From Bugula neritina (taxonomy: Eukaryota; Bryozoa; Gymnolaemata; Cheilostomatida; Bugulidae), in assembly GCA_964035545.1 (NCBI GenBank), contig OZ037767.1:5517680-5581679 (forward strand): DNA of 64,000 nt, read 5' to 3'. A model generated the notes under the pieces. That model saw only the letters and a program-made list of their open reading frames with translations, was not told where the DNA came from and made no database searches. A program made the translations under genes and the position numbers. Every line of letters starts with the position of its first letter. Position 1 is the first letter of the stretch. Positions 44,210 through 62,629 of this stretch are shown piece by piece.

Positions 44210-47200
44210 ATCTATCATCTATTTTAATATGGTACTCTCCAGGAAAACATCAGATACTTTCAAAAACTTACTATAACCTCTCCAACAGTTGATTGCAGTT
44301 TATAATGAGATAATTGAGAAAGCTGAGATTATTACAGCAACATAATATACTGAGCTCTGTTCTTTGCCTGAAAATAAGCAACCAAGCCAGTCTTTAACAA
44401 ATAAGTATACAGCATACAATGAAACAGTGTCGAATCTAACCGACCAAATGAATACTCAAATAATAACAATGGAAATACAAAAACAGCAAGAAGAGGACAA
44501 CCCCATCCGAGAAGTTAATGAAGCTCTGGAGAAGAAAGCTATTCTCTCTGCTCAACAATTTTACATAATAAATTCATTTTCTTGATAATTTATGTATTAT
44601 TGTTTATTGTATCAGGTTTTAGCTTTCATGTAAAAACCTTACACAAGTTCTGTGTGCCAGAATGAAGTAAAATTAGATGCGAATGTTAAGGACATTATAG
44701 AGTGCCTGCATACTTTAAATTAACACTCTAGAGTCTAGAGTTTAGACTTTAGATGGTAATAAAAAGTGGTAAATTAAATAATATTAGGTGAACCCAAAAA
44801 AGCAACGAATCATACCATAGGCTCCGCCCACTTGTCATTCTTTAGTCAGGTTGTTTGGAAAACAAAGTTTTATAAATGAACAAAATATTTAGGAATATAG
44901 TTAATATTAATTTTACATGACTCAAATAATTACATAATCATTTGAAATCTAACAAGGTTCCCATATAAATTGTCTAACCATTGTATATCTGCCCCTTTCA
45001 TTCAAATAATACTAATGCAGCTTGACCTGCTGAAAAAGTGTAATGGTAGCTATAAACTTAGCGTCGGCACTAACTATAGATGAGTTGTTCTGGTGTTGGT
45101 TTTCGTAACTTTATTTTTACTTATTCCAACTGCCCTAAGAAACTATAAAAGTAGGTTAATACTCGTATATGTAATTATAATAGGTTTTTAAAATGAAACC
45201 AACAAAAATAAAAACCAACAATTATTTATGACTTGTAACGTATTCAAACATATATACATATTTTGGATTAATCACCTTTTGCCTTCTTTTAGTGGCTAGC
45301 TAGGGCGAGTTTGATTCTAAGAAACGACATTGCAGGTTTACTAAAAATATTTAAAGTTTATAATAAAAATGACATCAAATGATAACTGCCATAGACAAAG
45401 TTAAGTAATTATATCAGTTAAGACAAGTAATGATGCATGTATTACATAAACAAAGATTAAACTTGTATTCGAAGTTGAATTGAATGTGTAGTATACCTAC
45501 TTGCAGTAAAATACTGTTATGAGTAAAAATAAAATTTTAAGCTACAAATTAGGGTTCTATCCTGTGACAATCTGATCAATAACTGGAGAGCCTGCCTTTA
45601 GAATTCACAATTTTATGAGAAATATATTATAAAGTAAACACATAGCCATGAATTCTATCATGCACTGACCACACTGGCATTTTGAACTTGTTAAACTCCT
45701 AAACTGTAAACATGTCAAATAAACCAAATATTTATTATTAAGTTGAAATAGATAAAAATACTGAAAAAACAAAACTAACCCGTGCCTCTTTAATTTAATT
45801 TAAATTCAAATTCATCTATATTTTGTTAATTATATCATTAAAATTGATTGTTATTTATGCGATGGAACTTGCATTGCTAGCGCTACTATTCTACTAACTG
45901 TAGGTTCAATGGCTGCACTGAAACATCCGCGCTGCCAAAACGTAAAGCCACAACCAATGGGCGAGGGCGTGGTTTTATCTAATTAATGAATTGACAAATA
46001 GCAGTCGTTGCGTAGGTGAGAATTACGTGATGTGATAATCTATTTGAGTGGAACGTTACGCTAAACGCAATGGTGAATGCTTAATAAACTGTTAGATATT
46101 CATTACGTAATGCTGCTTTTACAACTTGAAATAATTATGCTATGTGATAACTTTACAATAAATGATAAGAAATAGTTAAATTAAAACGGCCATATTGCAA
46201 TGGTCAGTTAACTAGATAATAGAACTACAAACTGTGCAGCAAAAAAGCTCTTTGGAAGTATCAAAATATGACAAAATATTATAAAGGATATAATGCAAAG
46301 TACATGGTAAACACACAGCAGTGAAAGTTCATTATTCTTTTTTAGTAAAGAAATTTTCATAAGTTTGCCAATATGATACAGTTGTGTAGAAATAATAAAG
46401 AAATCATTAATGTCATGTTAAACTTGAAAGCATTTGTGTAATTAGTAGGCCCAGGATACTTCTAATAACAAGCATGAAAATAACTATCAAGCTTTTTAAC
46501 ATTGGTATAATATACCATTTCATCATTTTATATGCTAAATAAAAATGTACTTCAGATCTTTATATTAACAAAAGATTTAGTACAAAACAAATGCACTAAG
46601 TTGTATGGTAATGACTATTCTATCCAGTCATAACAAAATATATTTAGAGATACCATAGAAGTTGTGATACTGCATACAGCTGTGACTCTCTAGGACCTTT
46701 CCTAATCTAATTGCTCCTTGTTAGGTTTCATGAGAAACTGCTAATTTACCAAATTTATTGTGACCTCGATCAGAACTGTCTGGAAGGTCAAGGTCTTTTT
46801 TCTCGCTATTACTCTTTGATGTTGGTGGAATATACATGAAGGGCTTTGCAGTCGCATATTTTATTCAAGCTTCTGCATCAGATCTTTTTAAATTTGGCTT
46901 TAATTGCTTCAATATATATTCATTGGCTGCAGGTTCCCATTATTGTTGGTGAGATAATATGATTTGTTGAATAAATCAGGCCACCGAATAGTCTGAAACA
47001 ACCTAGTGCATATTTTACTCGAGCTTCTGCTGCAGATCTTCATGAATTCGGTTTAACTTTCTTCGGTGCAGACTTAACTGCAGGTTTATTTGGCATTCTG
47101 ATTCCATCATATTCTTTGAAATAATATGATTTCTTGAATAAGTCAGGCCTCTGATTAATCTGAAACAACCTAGTGTACGCTCGTTCATTTCTCATCAAGT

Positions 47201-47890
47201 TTTTGCAGTCCTCTAACTCAATATTAAAAGGGGCGTTCCATGGAGAACCCGTAATCTCTAATCTTGGTATGGTGATTCCAGGTGTTTTATTAACTTCTTT
47301 TTTCTAAAATTATGCAGTTAAATTATGTTGGATTGGAATTTTTGTTAGCAACTTCGTGATCTTGATAATGATCACCACCGTCACCAATTGGAACTTAATT
47401 TCATTACTTTTTTACTAAATCTCAATTTATATGTCTCTTGAACAGAATCGAGCTACAGAATTTCACATGAAATGTAAAAGTTTAAGTTGAAACTGATAAT
47501 TTGAAGCTCAAGATATTAAAAATAGCCTTTATATAATAGTCTTTGAGATATTGACAGTCATGAAATCATCCAACCCACAAAAATTTGACATAATATAATA
47601 TTTGTAAAAAGTAAGTAAATTAGATCACCACGACACCTCAATACAAGTAATCTTTACCTTGAACAGGGCGATATCTGCTGTACAATATGATCCGACCAGA
47701 CTGTTTACAGATTTATAATACGTCAGCTCTTCTCCAAACCCTTTCTCTTTGCTAATTTCTCTCCATAACGTGGCATTGGCCCACTTATAAATCTGATGAT
47801 CCACACTCATCCAGTTCAGAAGTTTTTTTGCTGTTTTTGCAGGAATTGGGTCACTCTTACCTTTTAATAGATAACATGATTGCAAAATAC
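44210..47890. repeat. Gal3ST downstream module, copy vi (belongs to G3)
   Basis: Fourth copy of the module. Homology begins abruptly near 44210, after unrelated sequence at 42915-44210. It carries the orphan ORF (44289-44585), repeat E (about 45058-46160) and G3 exons 8 and 7. Confidence 0.8.
44289..44588 (+). pseudogene. Orphan exon-like ORF, copy vi (stop at about 44343)
   Basis: Same block, with an acceptor-like CAG ending at 44288. An in-frame TAA at about 44343-44345 precedes 73 open codons from 44364. Confidence 0.4.
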
Positions 47891-50588
47891 AGTATATGAA
47901 GAGTGTTTATATATTTATACAAAAAATCTGTGCAATTTACACATAAACAAAAACTCAATACTCTTGAAAACGTTATACCAGTGTGCTAACCAGTAATGCT
48001 GACGAATTGGTTAATATTTGTAATGCAGGCTTTCAGGATAACTAGTTTCTGTCTTAAAGTTAAATATCTGTGACTTATAACACACCCATAGTAATTGTTT
48101 GGAAGCAAAACAAAAGAAGCTCAAATTTTAATTCAGAAGAGCAATTATCTATTAAAATTAAATTTCATAAACAATCTAAAAACATAATACCATTTAAGAA
48201 AATGATGAGTACACAAGTGAATGTCTATTCATATGTTATACAAATTTGAAACAATCATTTTGATCGAGCTAAGAAGATTACGGAAGTTGTTTGCATAATA
48301 TTCTTGTAGCTTCACTAGCGGTTTTTTAAAAACTCCAAAATATTCAAAGTCAAAGTACAACAAAAATCCACAAATGCTATCTGCTTTACACTAAAATATA
48401 AACGAAGTCGCTGTAGGAAGTTAAAACTCACTCTTATATCCGAAAACATTTTTTTTAAAAAAAATTATGTCTGCAATATCCCAGCACCACCTCCTCTTAA
48501 GAAGTAGCAGACTCTCCTGCATGTATTCCATCACTAGCAAGAATGGAAAGGTCTCCTTTAAATCAGCCATAAATTCTTCTACCTGTATATTATACGCAAG
48601 GTTCCTTTACATGCAATTATAAAAGTCTTGCTGCTAGAAGTTAGATACATTGGTATTGGCGAAAAAATCAACAAACCTTTTAACTAATTAAATGAGTATT
48701 TATGTCCTAGAAACCTTGACTATATGTGTTAGCTAAACTTAAATAAACTTCTGTAATAGAAAGCAGAATAATCATCATATTCCAAAAATTTAAGCGTCAC
48801 TTAAAATATCTTTTGTGGCTTAGTTAACCTGCAAGCACGAACTGGCAAGGACTTAACTTTGCTATCCATGTAAAGTACTCATATCTATTTCAATCATCTG
48901 TTCTCATGTTATATTTTATTTGATCAAAAATTTTCTAAATTAACCTTTTCTGGTTTATCCATTTCTTTCCTCCCCAAACCAAAGTCGGCTGCCTGTAGGT
49001 TATGAGTCACCGACCGAATATGAAAGTTAGGATCTGGGGAGTTTTTGTTCCTGTCATTAACTCCATCGTAATAGTTTGGGTTATCCGCAAACCTGCGACA
49101 CATGAAATAATAATGTTTTTCTGGACAACAAGCAATTCTTGTAATGAAAAGCAAATCCTACTTTTAGGTTTTGTAGATGAAGTTTTTATTCTAACACAGG
49201 CAGCCATCCATGCTGGATTTACCTTCTCAAGACAAAACAACAAAAGTTATAAAAAAGACCGCAGCAAATCTGTAACTAAATACAATAGATTGTGAATAGT
49301 CGCACATTTCTTTATCAAAAACTGCGGTATTCAACAGCATACTGAAATACATAACAGACAAATTTTGGTAGATCGTATTGTTTTTGTTATCTGTTGTTAT
49401 ACTTATTGATATCATTTTCACAATCAAATCACCTGATTATTCTTTCCATCATTGAATATTTACCAACTTCGTCTGCTGGAAGAAGCATTTCTTGAAAATA
49501 GTTCATTACAGACTTGAAATGTGTTAGAGGGTAGCGAACGACTCCTACAAAAACCAAGATAAAACGATCGACAAGCCTGAATTTGTGTTCAAACACTTCA
49601 ATTCATGTTCTGCTAAATTTACTAGTTATAAATTTTGTTAAAATAATTAAGCCAAGTTAATATTAAATTTATCAGGTACTCGTCAAATTAGCATATGCAG
49701 GATTCAATCAAATTTTACCAATAAATTTAGGGTTGTTGGGAAGAATTTTCCTGAAGACGGTTTTGTTGAATACAGCGTGATTCACCAAAACATTAAAGTT
49801 CATAGTGTTATTCTTATGAGGCAGAACAAATCTGCCAGGATTCAACTTATAAGGCCATCCAAGGTATACATCCCCTACAAAATAAATTGATAACAATTTT
49901 TTACAAACTATTTTGGTCTTTAGTAAAGTGTAGTAGGACTTCCAGGCAGTTGGGAAGCCAGATGACTTGAGTAGCAGGAGAGGGGCCAGTGGAGCTCATG
50001 AAACTGGTAGGATGTAGTGTTGATTGTTACCTCAGCAACCCTGATTGCAAGCCGGAGGTTTGTGGCTCGAGTCTCGGTGGGGGCAATTATTTTACAAAAG
50101 GTACTATGTCTGTATTACATAATTCAAAATGAGTGGAAACTAAGATTTAATGAAAATCACTTTCACTAAGCAATTGATAAAAAGCAACTAAAAATAATTC
50201 AGTAAAACTTTCAATCAACAGAGAAAAAAAATATATCAAGTTTCATTTGTACCAATTTGTTGATTAAAGGGTGATCTACAAACCTGCAATTGGGACAGCA
50301 ATCGATAAGTTATGTGTATGGCCAAATCGTTGTAGTATAGATATAAGGGTCGTAGAGCCAGCCTTATGAGTTTTCACAAAGGCAAAGTTGACTACTTTTT
50401 TGCATGTCTGTGTAGACATAAACTCGTGTGTCTCAGGGCTAGAAAGAGAAGGTACAGAAAAGTTAATACATATTTTGCAAGCTTCTAGGTGATCCCTACA
50501 GTTACCTAAGCTCTCTGGCTTAGATTTATACACTTTTTAAGTATATGTTAGTAAAAACATATACATATATATATACATATATACATAT

Positions 50589-50660
<72 letters not shown>

Positions 50661-50969
50661 TATTGAGGAAAAGAGCAATTTAATTATATAGATGTTGTTT
50701 TATTGTACTACTAATAGTTTCATGCCTCTTTGGCACTCCTCAGGCACAATATTGACGAATTTAAATTTTTACATACAATGTAAAAATTTAAATTCGTCAA
50801 TATTGTGCCTGAGGAGTGCCAAAGAGGCATGAAACTATTAGTAGTACAATAAAACAACATCTATATAATTAAATTGCTCTTTTCCTCAATAATATAATTG
50901 CTCATTATTATACACATAATAATTTGAGCACTTTTTTATCCGCTGTTTTTAAAAATCTCACGATACAAT

Positions 50970-51062
<93 letters not shown>

Positions 51063-51082
51063 GTATATATATATATATTCGG

Positions 51083-51124
<42 letters not shown>

Positions 51125-51882
51125 CGGTATATATATATATATATTCAGTATATATATTCAGTATATATTATATATTCGGTATATATATTCAGTGTGTAGG
51201 CTATAATATATGTTTAATCTACTTTCTTCTTACAACTGTATTTACTGCATTATTAGTACAATGGATACATGGATGGAGTTTCAGAAGACAACTATATTTT
51301 TATAGTTTGAACCTGGTTTTATTATTTTCGTTCAAAAACAAAGCTATCTACAATTGTCGTTTCTAGCCTAGTTGATAATTCTACAAATATTTTTAATGAA
51401 AAGTAGTTTTAGACTACAAATAGCTACTAAAAATATTCTCATAGACTTTTCCAGTAACTACTTCTATTTCCTGTCCCATCTGTTATGACCAGCTCTTTGA
51501 AGTGAACTGGTAGTTAACTACAGCTAATCCAATATTCATAACAACCCAACAAACACAAAGCAACACGCGACAAGTTACTAAAACCTGTTGGATGTTTAAA
51601 AACATAGCAAGGCAACAAAATAGCACTGTCACCAAGGCAAGACTTTAGTGGGTTTCAAACGTTTGAAGTAGATGATACATACTTGGGTTTAAATTCAGTA
51701 TCCTCTGGCATTCTCTCCCATCTCCTATTCCCGACATCAGAATCCATGAATGATTTGACGTTTTTTATAACTTTGCTTCCTTGTAGAACCATAATGTCGC
51801 CATGATTCGATAATAAATATAAGGCTGGAAGTGTCAGCGCAACCATTACAAAAGCTATCACTTTGTAACGTAGAGTTTGCAT
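47040..51882 (-). CDS. Gal3ST-like sulfotransferase G3, 8 exons
   Basis: Coding exons (minus): 51882-51683, 50438-50284, 49874-49719, 49544-49433, 49092-48945, 48582-48432, 47860-47658, 47303-47040. All introns are GT-AG and the phases join; the product is 462 residues. The start has a CCACCATG context, followed by a membrane anchor (about residues 8-25). PAPS motifs [11 protein letters not shown] and [11 protein letters not shown] are intact. Exon 6 contains an A8/T8 stretch that stays in frame. The product ends in ...KKVKPNS, like G1 but unlike the longer G4. Intron 1 contains a TA tract and a perfect 241-bp palindrome. It is the most compact copy in the window and, by structure, the likeliest to be functional. 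Confidence 0.87.
50033..50085 (+). other. tRNA-like remnant in G3 intron 2
   Basis: Same sequence as at 22713-22789, but the A-box half is deleted. Only the anticodon-arm and B-box half remains. Confidence 0.4.
50560..50660. repeat. TA/CATATA microsatellite, left of palindrome
   Basis: Alternating TA with ACATATAT interruptions in G3 intron 1. Confidence 0.85.
50656..50896. repeat. Perfect palindrome, 119-bp arms, 3-bp spacer
   Basis: 50656-50774 is the exact reverse complement of 50778-50896, with ACA between. Each arm carries a Penelope-type 3' end. It shares with 13480-13690 the AAGAGCAATTTAATTA block, the GTAAAAATTT block and a hammerhead-like core. Confidence 0.95.
50801..50851 (+). 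ncRNA. Hammerhead-like motif in palindrome arm (mirror copy on minus strand)
   Basis: Core CTGAGGA 50809-50815. Stem II pairs 50816-50820 with 50826-50830. GAA is at 50831-50833. Stem III is ACTA/TAGT around TTAG. A is at the cleavage position (50846). Stem I pairs 50801-50805 with 50847-50851 but leaves three unpaired bases next to the core, so activity is doubtful. Confidence 0.5.
50971..51195. repeat. TA microsatellite and TTCGGTATATATA minisatellite
   Basis: Long TA tracts grade into repeats of a ~15-bp unit with TTC(A/G)GTATATATA, the same unit as at 13805-13877. Confidence 0.9.
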
Positions 51883-52879
51883 GGTGGAAGTGGCTAGGAA
51901 CCAGTCTATAGATTCTATATCACGGAATATAGGTCAGCCAGACAATTTCGGTAACTCTAACAGAAAGGAGAACATTATAATGAATAAACTATAGTAGTAT
52001 TGATCTTAAACAATTATCAGCTAGTACACAAACAAAAAACTACTAACTCATTTGACACTAAGAGTCTACTAAACTTACAAATTGTTTTTAGAAGTAAAGA
52101 ATCATATTGAACTAATTTTTAATTTGTTTGGGCATTCTACCAAAGAAGTTGCATTTATCACATGAAATGAGATTTTTAATACAAAATAATTATTTGAGTG
52201 GATACTACCAATAATACATTAACTTACTTGAAAGTACTCTTATAACTCAGTATCACACATCTCAATACACCAGCTCACATGCTGTATAGTTGTCTATTGT
52301 GTAATTGAAAGTATATAGTCTTGTATAGTTAACTGGCTTGTAGCTGCCTAAGAATACCTGAACTAAACTAATCATATTTTTACTCTGAGTTAACCAATGG
52401 AAGGCAAGGATTTCTATGACGCTATTGTGAACACAGACAATGAGAATTTCCATATATCAATAGAAACTAATATTCAGCTCATTATGTAGTGTTTACTTTA
52501 TTTATTGTGCATACTGCTAGTAATCGATTAGGCACATGAAGCTAAATAAATAAACTGAAAACATTTGTATAATAACATTTCATCATTTTATATGATTAAT
52601 AAAAATGTACTTAAGGTATTCTATTTACAAAAACTTTAGTATAAAACAAGGCAGTGTTGTATGGTAAAGACATTTCCATCAAGTCATAACAAGTAATTCT
52701 TAGAGGTACTATAGAAGTTTTGATGTACTTCATTCAGCTGTAACTCTTTATAATATTTCCTAACCTGATTGCTGCTTTTTACTTTTCATGAGAAACTGTT
52801 ACACCAACTTTATTGTGACCTTTGAACTGTCTGGGAGATCAAGCTCAGTCCTCCTCAATATTTTTCATTGATCTTGGTG

Positions 52880-53719
52880 GAATATACATGTAGCATTTGC
52901 ACTCACATATTTTAGTCTAGCCTCTGCATCAGATCTTTTTAAATTTGGCTTTAATGACTCTTATACATAGCTAGCGGCTTCAGTTTCCCATACATCCCTT
53001 TGAGATAATATTATTTGTTGAATAGATCAGACCACTGAATAGTCTGAAACAACCTGGTGTTTGCAGGATCATTTCTCATAAAGTTCTTGCAATACTCTAA
53101 CTCAATACTGAAGAGGGGGGAGATTCCATTCAGAAACAGCGATCTCTAACCTTGGAATGGTGATTCCAGTTACTTTTTTAGCTTCATTTTTCTAAAATTG
53201 AACAATTAAATTATGTTGGGTTGAGTTTTTTGTTAGCAACTTTGTGATCTTGATAATGATTACCACTGTTACTCAGTAGAACTTTATTTTATTGTTGTTT
53301 AACTAAGTATAGCCTAATATCATTTCATTCTTTAAGGAAGTGAAATTTAAAATTAAAACTAAAACTTTGAAGCTCAAGATTTAATCAATAGTTCTTTTTA
53401 ATGGTTTAAAATAGTATTTGAGATATTCACAGTAATGAAATCATCTAACCCACAAAAATTTAAAATATATATGTGAAAACAAGAATGTTATAACGCTTCA
53501 ACACAATGAATCCTCACTTTGTACAGAGCAATATCTGCTGTACAATGATACTACCAGACTGTTTACTGATTTATAATACGTCAGCTCTTCTCCAAACCCT
53601 TTTTCTTTGCTAATTTCTCTCCATAACGTGGCATTGGCCCACTTATAAATCTGAAAATCTACACTCATCCAACTTAGCAGTTTTTTCTGCTGTTTTGGAA
53701 AGAATTGGGTCACTCTTAT
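52880..53719 (-). pseudogene. Gal3ST exon 7 + 8 cassette, frameshifted
   Basis: Exon 7 homology covers 53719-53518. It has a one-base gain near the T run at about 53682 and a 2-bp loss near 53546, relative to the same exon in G1-G3, giving a net length of 202 instead of 203. Exon 8 homology begins at 53191 and is disrupted at a G-rich stretch near 53115. The cassette is closest to the 15.6-16.4 kb one and sits between G3 exon 1 and G4 exon 8. No exons 1-6 accompany it. Confidence 0.78.
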
Positions 53720-54379
53720 CTTTTAATAGATAACATGATTACAAAATACAGAATATAAAAAACATATATAATGTTTGTATAAAAAAGCTGAGCAATCCAC
53801 ACAAAGATAAAAACTGAAAGCTCTTCAAAAAGCTATACTGGTGTGATAAGCAGTAATGTTGGCAAACCAGTTTATGTTTGTTTATGTTTATGTTTGCAGG
53901 ACTTCAGTGTAACTAGTTTAGCCTTAAAGTTAAAGATCTGACACTTATAACACACCTATAGTAATTATTTGAAAGCAAAACAAAAGAAAGTCAAGTTTCA
54001 ACTCAGTAAAATAGCTACTTAATAATTTTATCTTGTTTGCTTTGGAATATTCACATAATACAGCTATTTACCTTGCTTTATTCATAATCAGCACCAGTCC
54101 TGAAGTGTGTACACATCTATACATACATGGATCTTGTGAAGTAAATTATACTAAAGAGCATGGGTGTTTTAGAAATACATACGTATCGCTGATTAGAATT
54201 TCAGACTATTTTACAGCAAACAATTTAGAAAAGCAATAAAGTACATGCTGAGCATTTTAAATAAATAATGAGTTATTAAAACATGCAGAGGTTTGTGAAT
54301 TCAAAACAAAAGCAGTCGCAGTGTTATATGGTAATGACTTTTCCATCCAGTCATAACAAGATATGATATTTAGAGGTAC

Positions 54380-54600
54380 TATAGAAGTTGTCATTCTGCA
54401 TACAGCTGTAACTCTCTAAAACGTTTCTGATCTTTATTGCGACCTTTGAACTGTCTGGGAGGTCAAGATCATTCCTCCTCATTTCTCTTTGATGTTGTAA
54501 TATACATGTATGAAGCACTTTGCATTTGCTTATTTTAGTCAAGCCTCTGCATCAGATCTTTTTAAATTTGACTTTATAAGTGCTTTTATTTATAAATATT
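54380..54600 (-). pseudogene. Gal3ST exon 8 tail fragment
   Basis: About 200 bp resembling the last part of exon 8 and its 3' flank, seen as the shared blocks around the ARVKYA-type tail and the adjacent flank. It has indels and no reading frame. It marks another old partial duplication between G3 and G4. Confidence 0.55.
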
Positions 54601-57258
54601 TAGCGCATGGGTGCTCAACCTTTTTTGGGAAAAGGCCGTAAAATAACCGTGAGCCACTAAAAATGCCACTAGAAAGTTCAGTGTCAATTTCACTGATAAA
54701 ACCCTCCATATATTATTAATTTAAGCCAATTTTTGAATTTGATGTGTATTTATTGGTGTCCAGTAAAAATGGCACCGGTAAAAATGACATAGGTACAAAT
54801 GGCACAGGTATTAATGGCACAAGTGGCAAAGTAGCTGCCTAAGGATATCTGAGCTAAACTAAGTTATGGCACTCGGAGTTGACCAGTGGAAAGCAAGGAT
54901 TTCTAACATGCTATTGTGAAATTGCCAAATTTTTTGGATTTTGCAATCATTGGCAGGTTAACAGTTGGCAGATAATTGTATGAATAAATCTGAATAAATT
55001 ATTAGCTGCCAAGTCAGCTAATTGCTTTTCAATTGCATATAAAACTGTGGTCACCTGCTACTTTAAAGTCAATTTTAAAATGGAAAATACTGAGTAAGCA
55101 AAGTGTGTGTAAATGGTTTTCTAATTTAGCCAAAAACCTATGTACGTCAGTAAGTAAATCACATCGAAAAAAAACTTACAGATGGACTTTGCAAATATTA
55201 TTACCTAATTTTAAAGATTAATAATATACTGTTTAGATTCTAAAGTTATTAGTTCTTTACCATTTAAAAACAATTTTTTGTCTGTTAAATTTATGGGGTT
55301 GTTTTTTTATATCTGTGACAGGAGAAATGCAAATAATTTATAACGAAACAGCAAGTATTTGATCCTAATTCCTATTGGAAAAATTATTTTTGTGTATTTA
55401 AAACTGTATTTGTTCCAACGGTCTATTAGAAAAAAACCATCAGCTATAAAAAAGTAATTTAAACTTTATTTTATACCTGAATAATGTTAGACAAATTGAC
55501 AAAAAAGTAATAATATTGGGTGAAAAGGCAATTCTAAAAGCAGTGGAGGTAATTTCGAGTCTGAAGTATTTTTATTTTTATGGCTGTCCAACGAATTTCG
55601 TCTGTCAGAATGAAGTAGAGATTGTTGTGATTTATAAGAACACTATAGTGTGTCTGCGTGTTAAAATTATTATTCCAGATACTACAACAAGAAAGTGGCA
55701 GCTCAGATAATATCAGGTACAACTTAAAAAGCAATACATCAGGCCATAGGCTCCGCCCACTTGCCAATGCTTAGTCACCATTTTTTTGACATGCAAATAA
55801 TTTTATAGGTGTATAACATTTCCAGAAAACATTTTGAATGTTAAACTCAAATTACTCAAACAATTGGATATTTAAAGAGTTATGACATCCTCTTGAAAAT
55901 TGGCTAACCCCTGTATATCCACCCGTTTCAAGCAAACCCCCCCCCCCCAGATACAAATAAGTTACTTGCAAATTTAAATTAATAGAGTGTTGGCTTTGCA
56001 GTGATATATAGCAACAAAGGTTAATATTGATGCGTCCACCTGCCCATTTTTGCATGTTGGCACCCCCACTATAATACTTGAAATTAACACTCGAGAGTCT
56101 AGATGCTAACAAAAAGTGGTGGATCAAAGAATATCAGGCTCACCCAAAAAAGCAAGGAATCATACCATAGACTCTGCCCACTTGTCAATCATTAGTCAGA
56201 TTGTTAGGGAAACAAAATTTTATATGGGAACAAAACTTTTAGACATATAGCTAATTTTAATTTTAAATTACTCAAATAGTTACATATTTAAAATCTAACA
56301 ATGCCCCCTTGTTAATTGCTCAATTACTGTATATCCGCCTCTTTCATTGGATTAATACCAATGCAGCTTGACATGTTTTTGGAAGTATAATGGTAACTAT
56401 AAATGATAATAAATAGTTTATATAAAACAGCTGTAATGGACGACAAAGGCATGCAGCCAATGGTCAGTTTACTAGATAATAGAACTACAAACTGTGCAGC
56501 AAAACACTGTTTGGCAAGTATCAAAATATGACAAGTATTATAAATGATATGCAAAGCATGTGGCAAACACACAGCAGTAAAAGTTCATTACTTCTCCAGT
56601 AAAGAAAGTTTCATAAGTTTGCCAATATGATACAGTTGTGTAGAAATACAAAAGAAATTATTATTATCATGATAAATATGAAAGCATTTGTGTAAAGCAT
56701 GGTTACAATACTTCCAATAACATGCATGACAAAAAATATTGAGCTTTCTAACAATCGTAATATAATATCATTTCATCTTTTTACATGATGAATAAAAATG
56801 CCCTTTAGATATTATGTTGACGTAAAATTCAGTATAAAACAAAAGCAGTGTTGTATGGTAATGACTTTTTCATCCAGTCATAACAAAATATATTCGGATA
56901 TTATAGTTTCTATACATTCATATAAACATATGATTATGTATATAGTATATATGCATAAATTCTGGTCTATAAAAAGTAATGAAACTGATGAAATGGTTTC
57001 TTTATTGCAAGCTACAATTCCCAAATTTCATTAAAATTATGCAGAATCAAAATATTAATGAATCAAGACTTCTTTACAACTATAAATTACCTAATGGATA
57101 GGAGTGTACTGTATAATTCCAAACTAATATCAACTGAGGGACGATAGACATTGTGATGTTGCAAGTAGCTGAGACTCTCTAGACCTGATTGTTGTTTGCT
57201 GTTTGCTACTCTTTATAAGAAACTGTTTGAGCAACTTTATTGTGACCTCTGAACTGTC
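54601..57258. other. Region between the G3-side cassette and G4 exon 8
   Basis: No gene seen. Two stretches (about 55610-55780 and 56090-56230) are diverged relatives of the module block that reads GGCTCCGCCCACTTG near 945-960, so this is an old, eroded copy of the downstream module. 56450-56880 matches module sequence near 2380-2820. Confidence 0.5.
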
Positions 57259-57272
57259 TTGAAGGTCAGAGG

Positions 57273-62625
<5,353 letters not shown>

Positions 62626-62629
62626 CTAG

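Noticed and set aside
54033-57034. Several 60-90-codon ORFs between G3 and G4
   Set aside because: No conservation and no domains; they lie in eroded module sequence.
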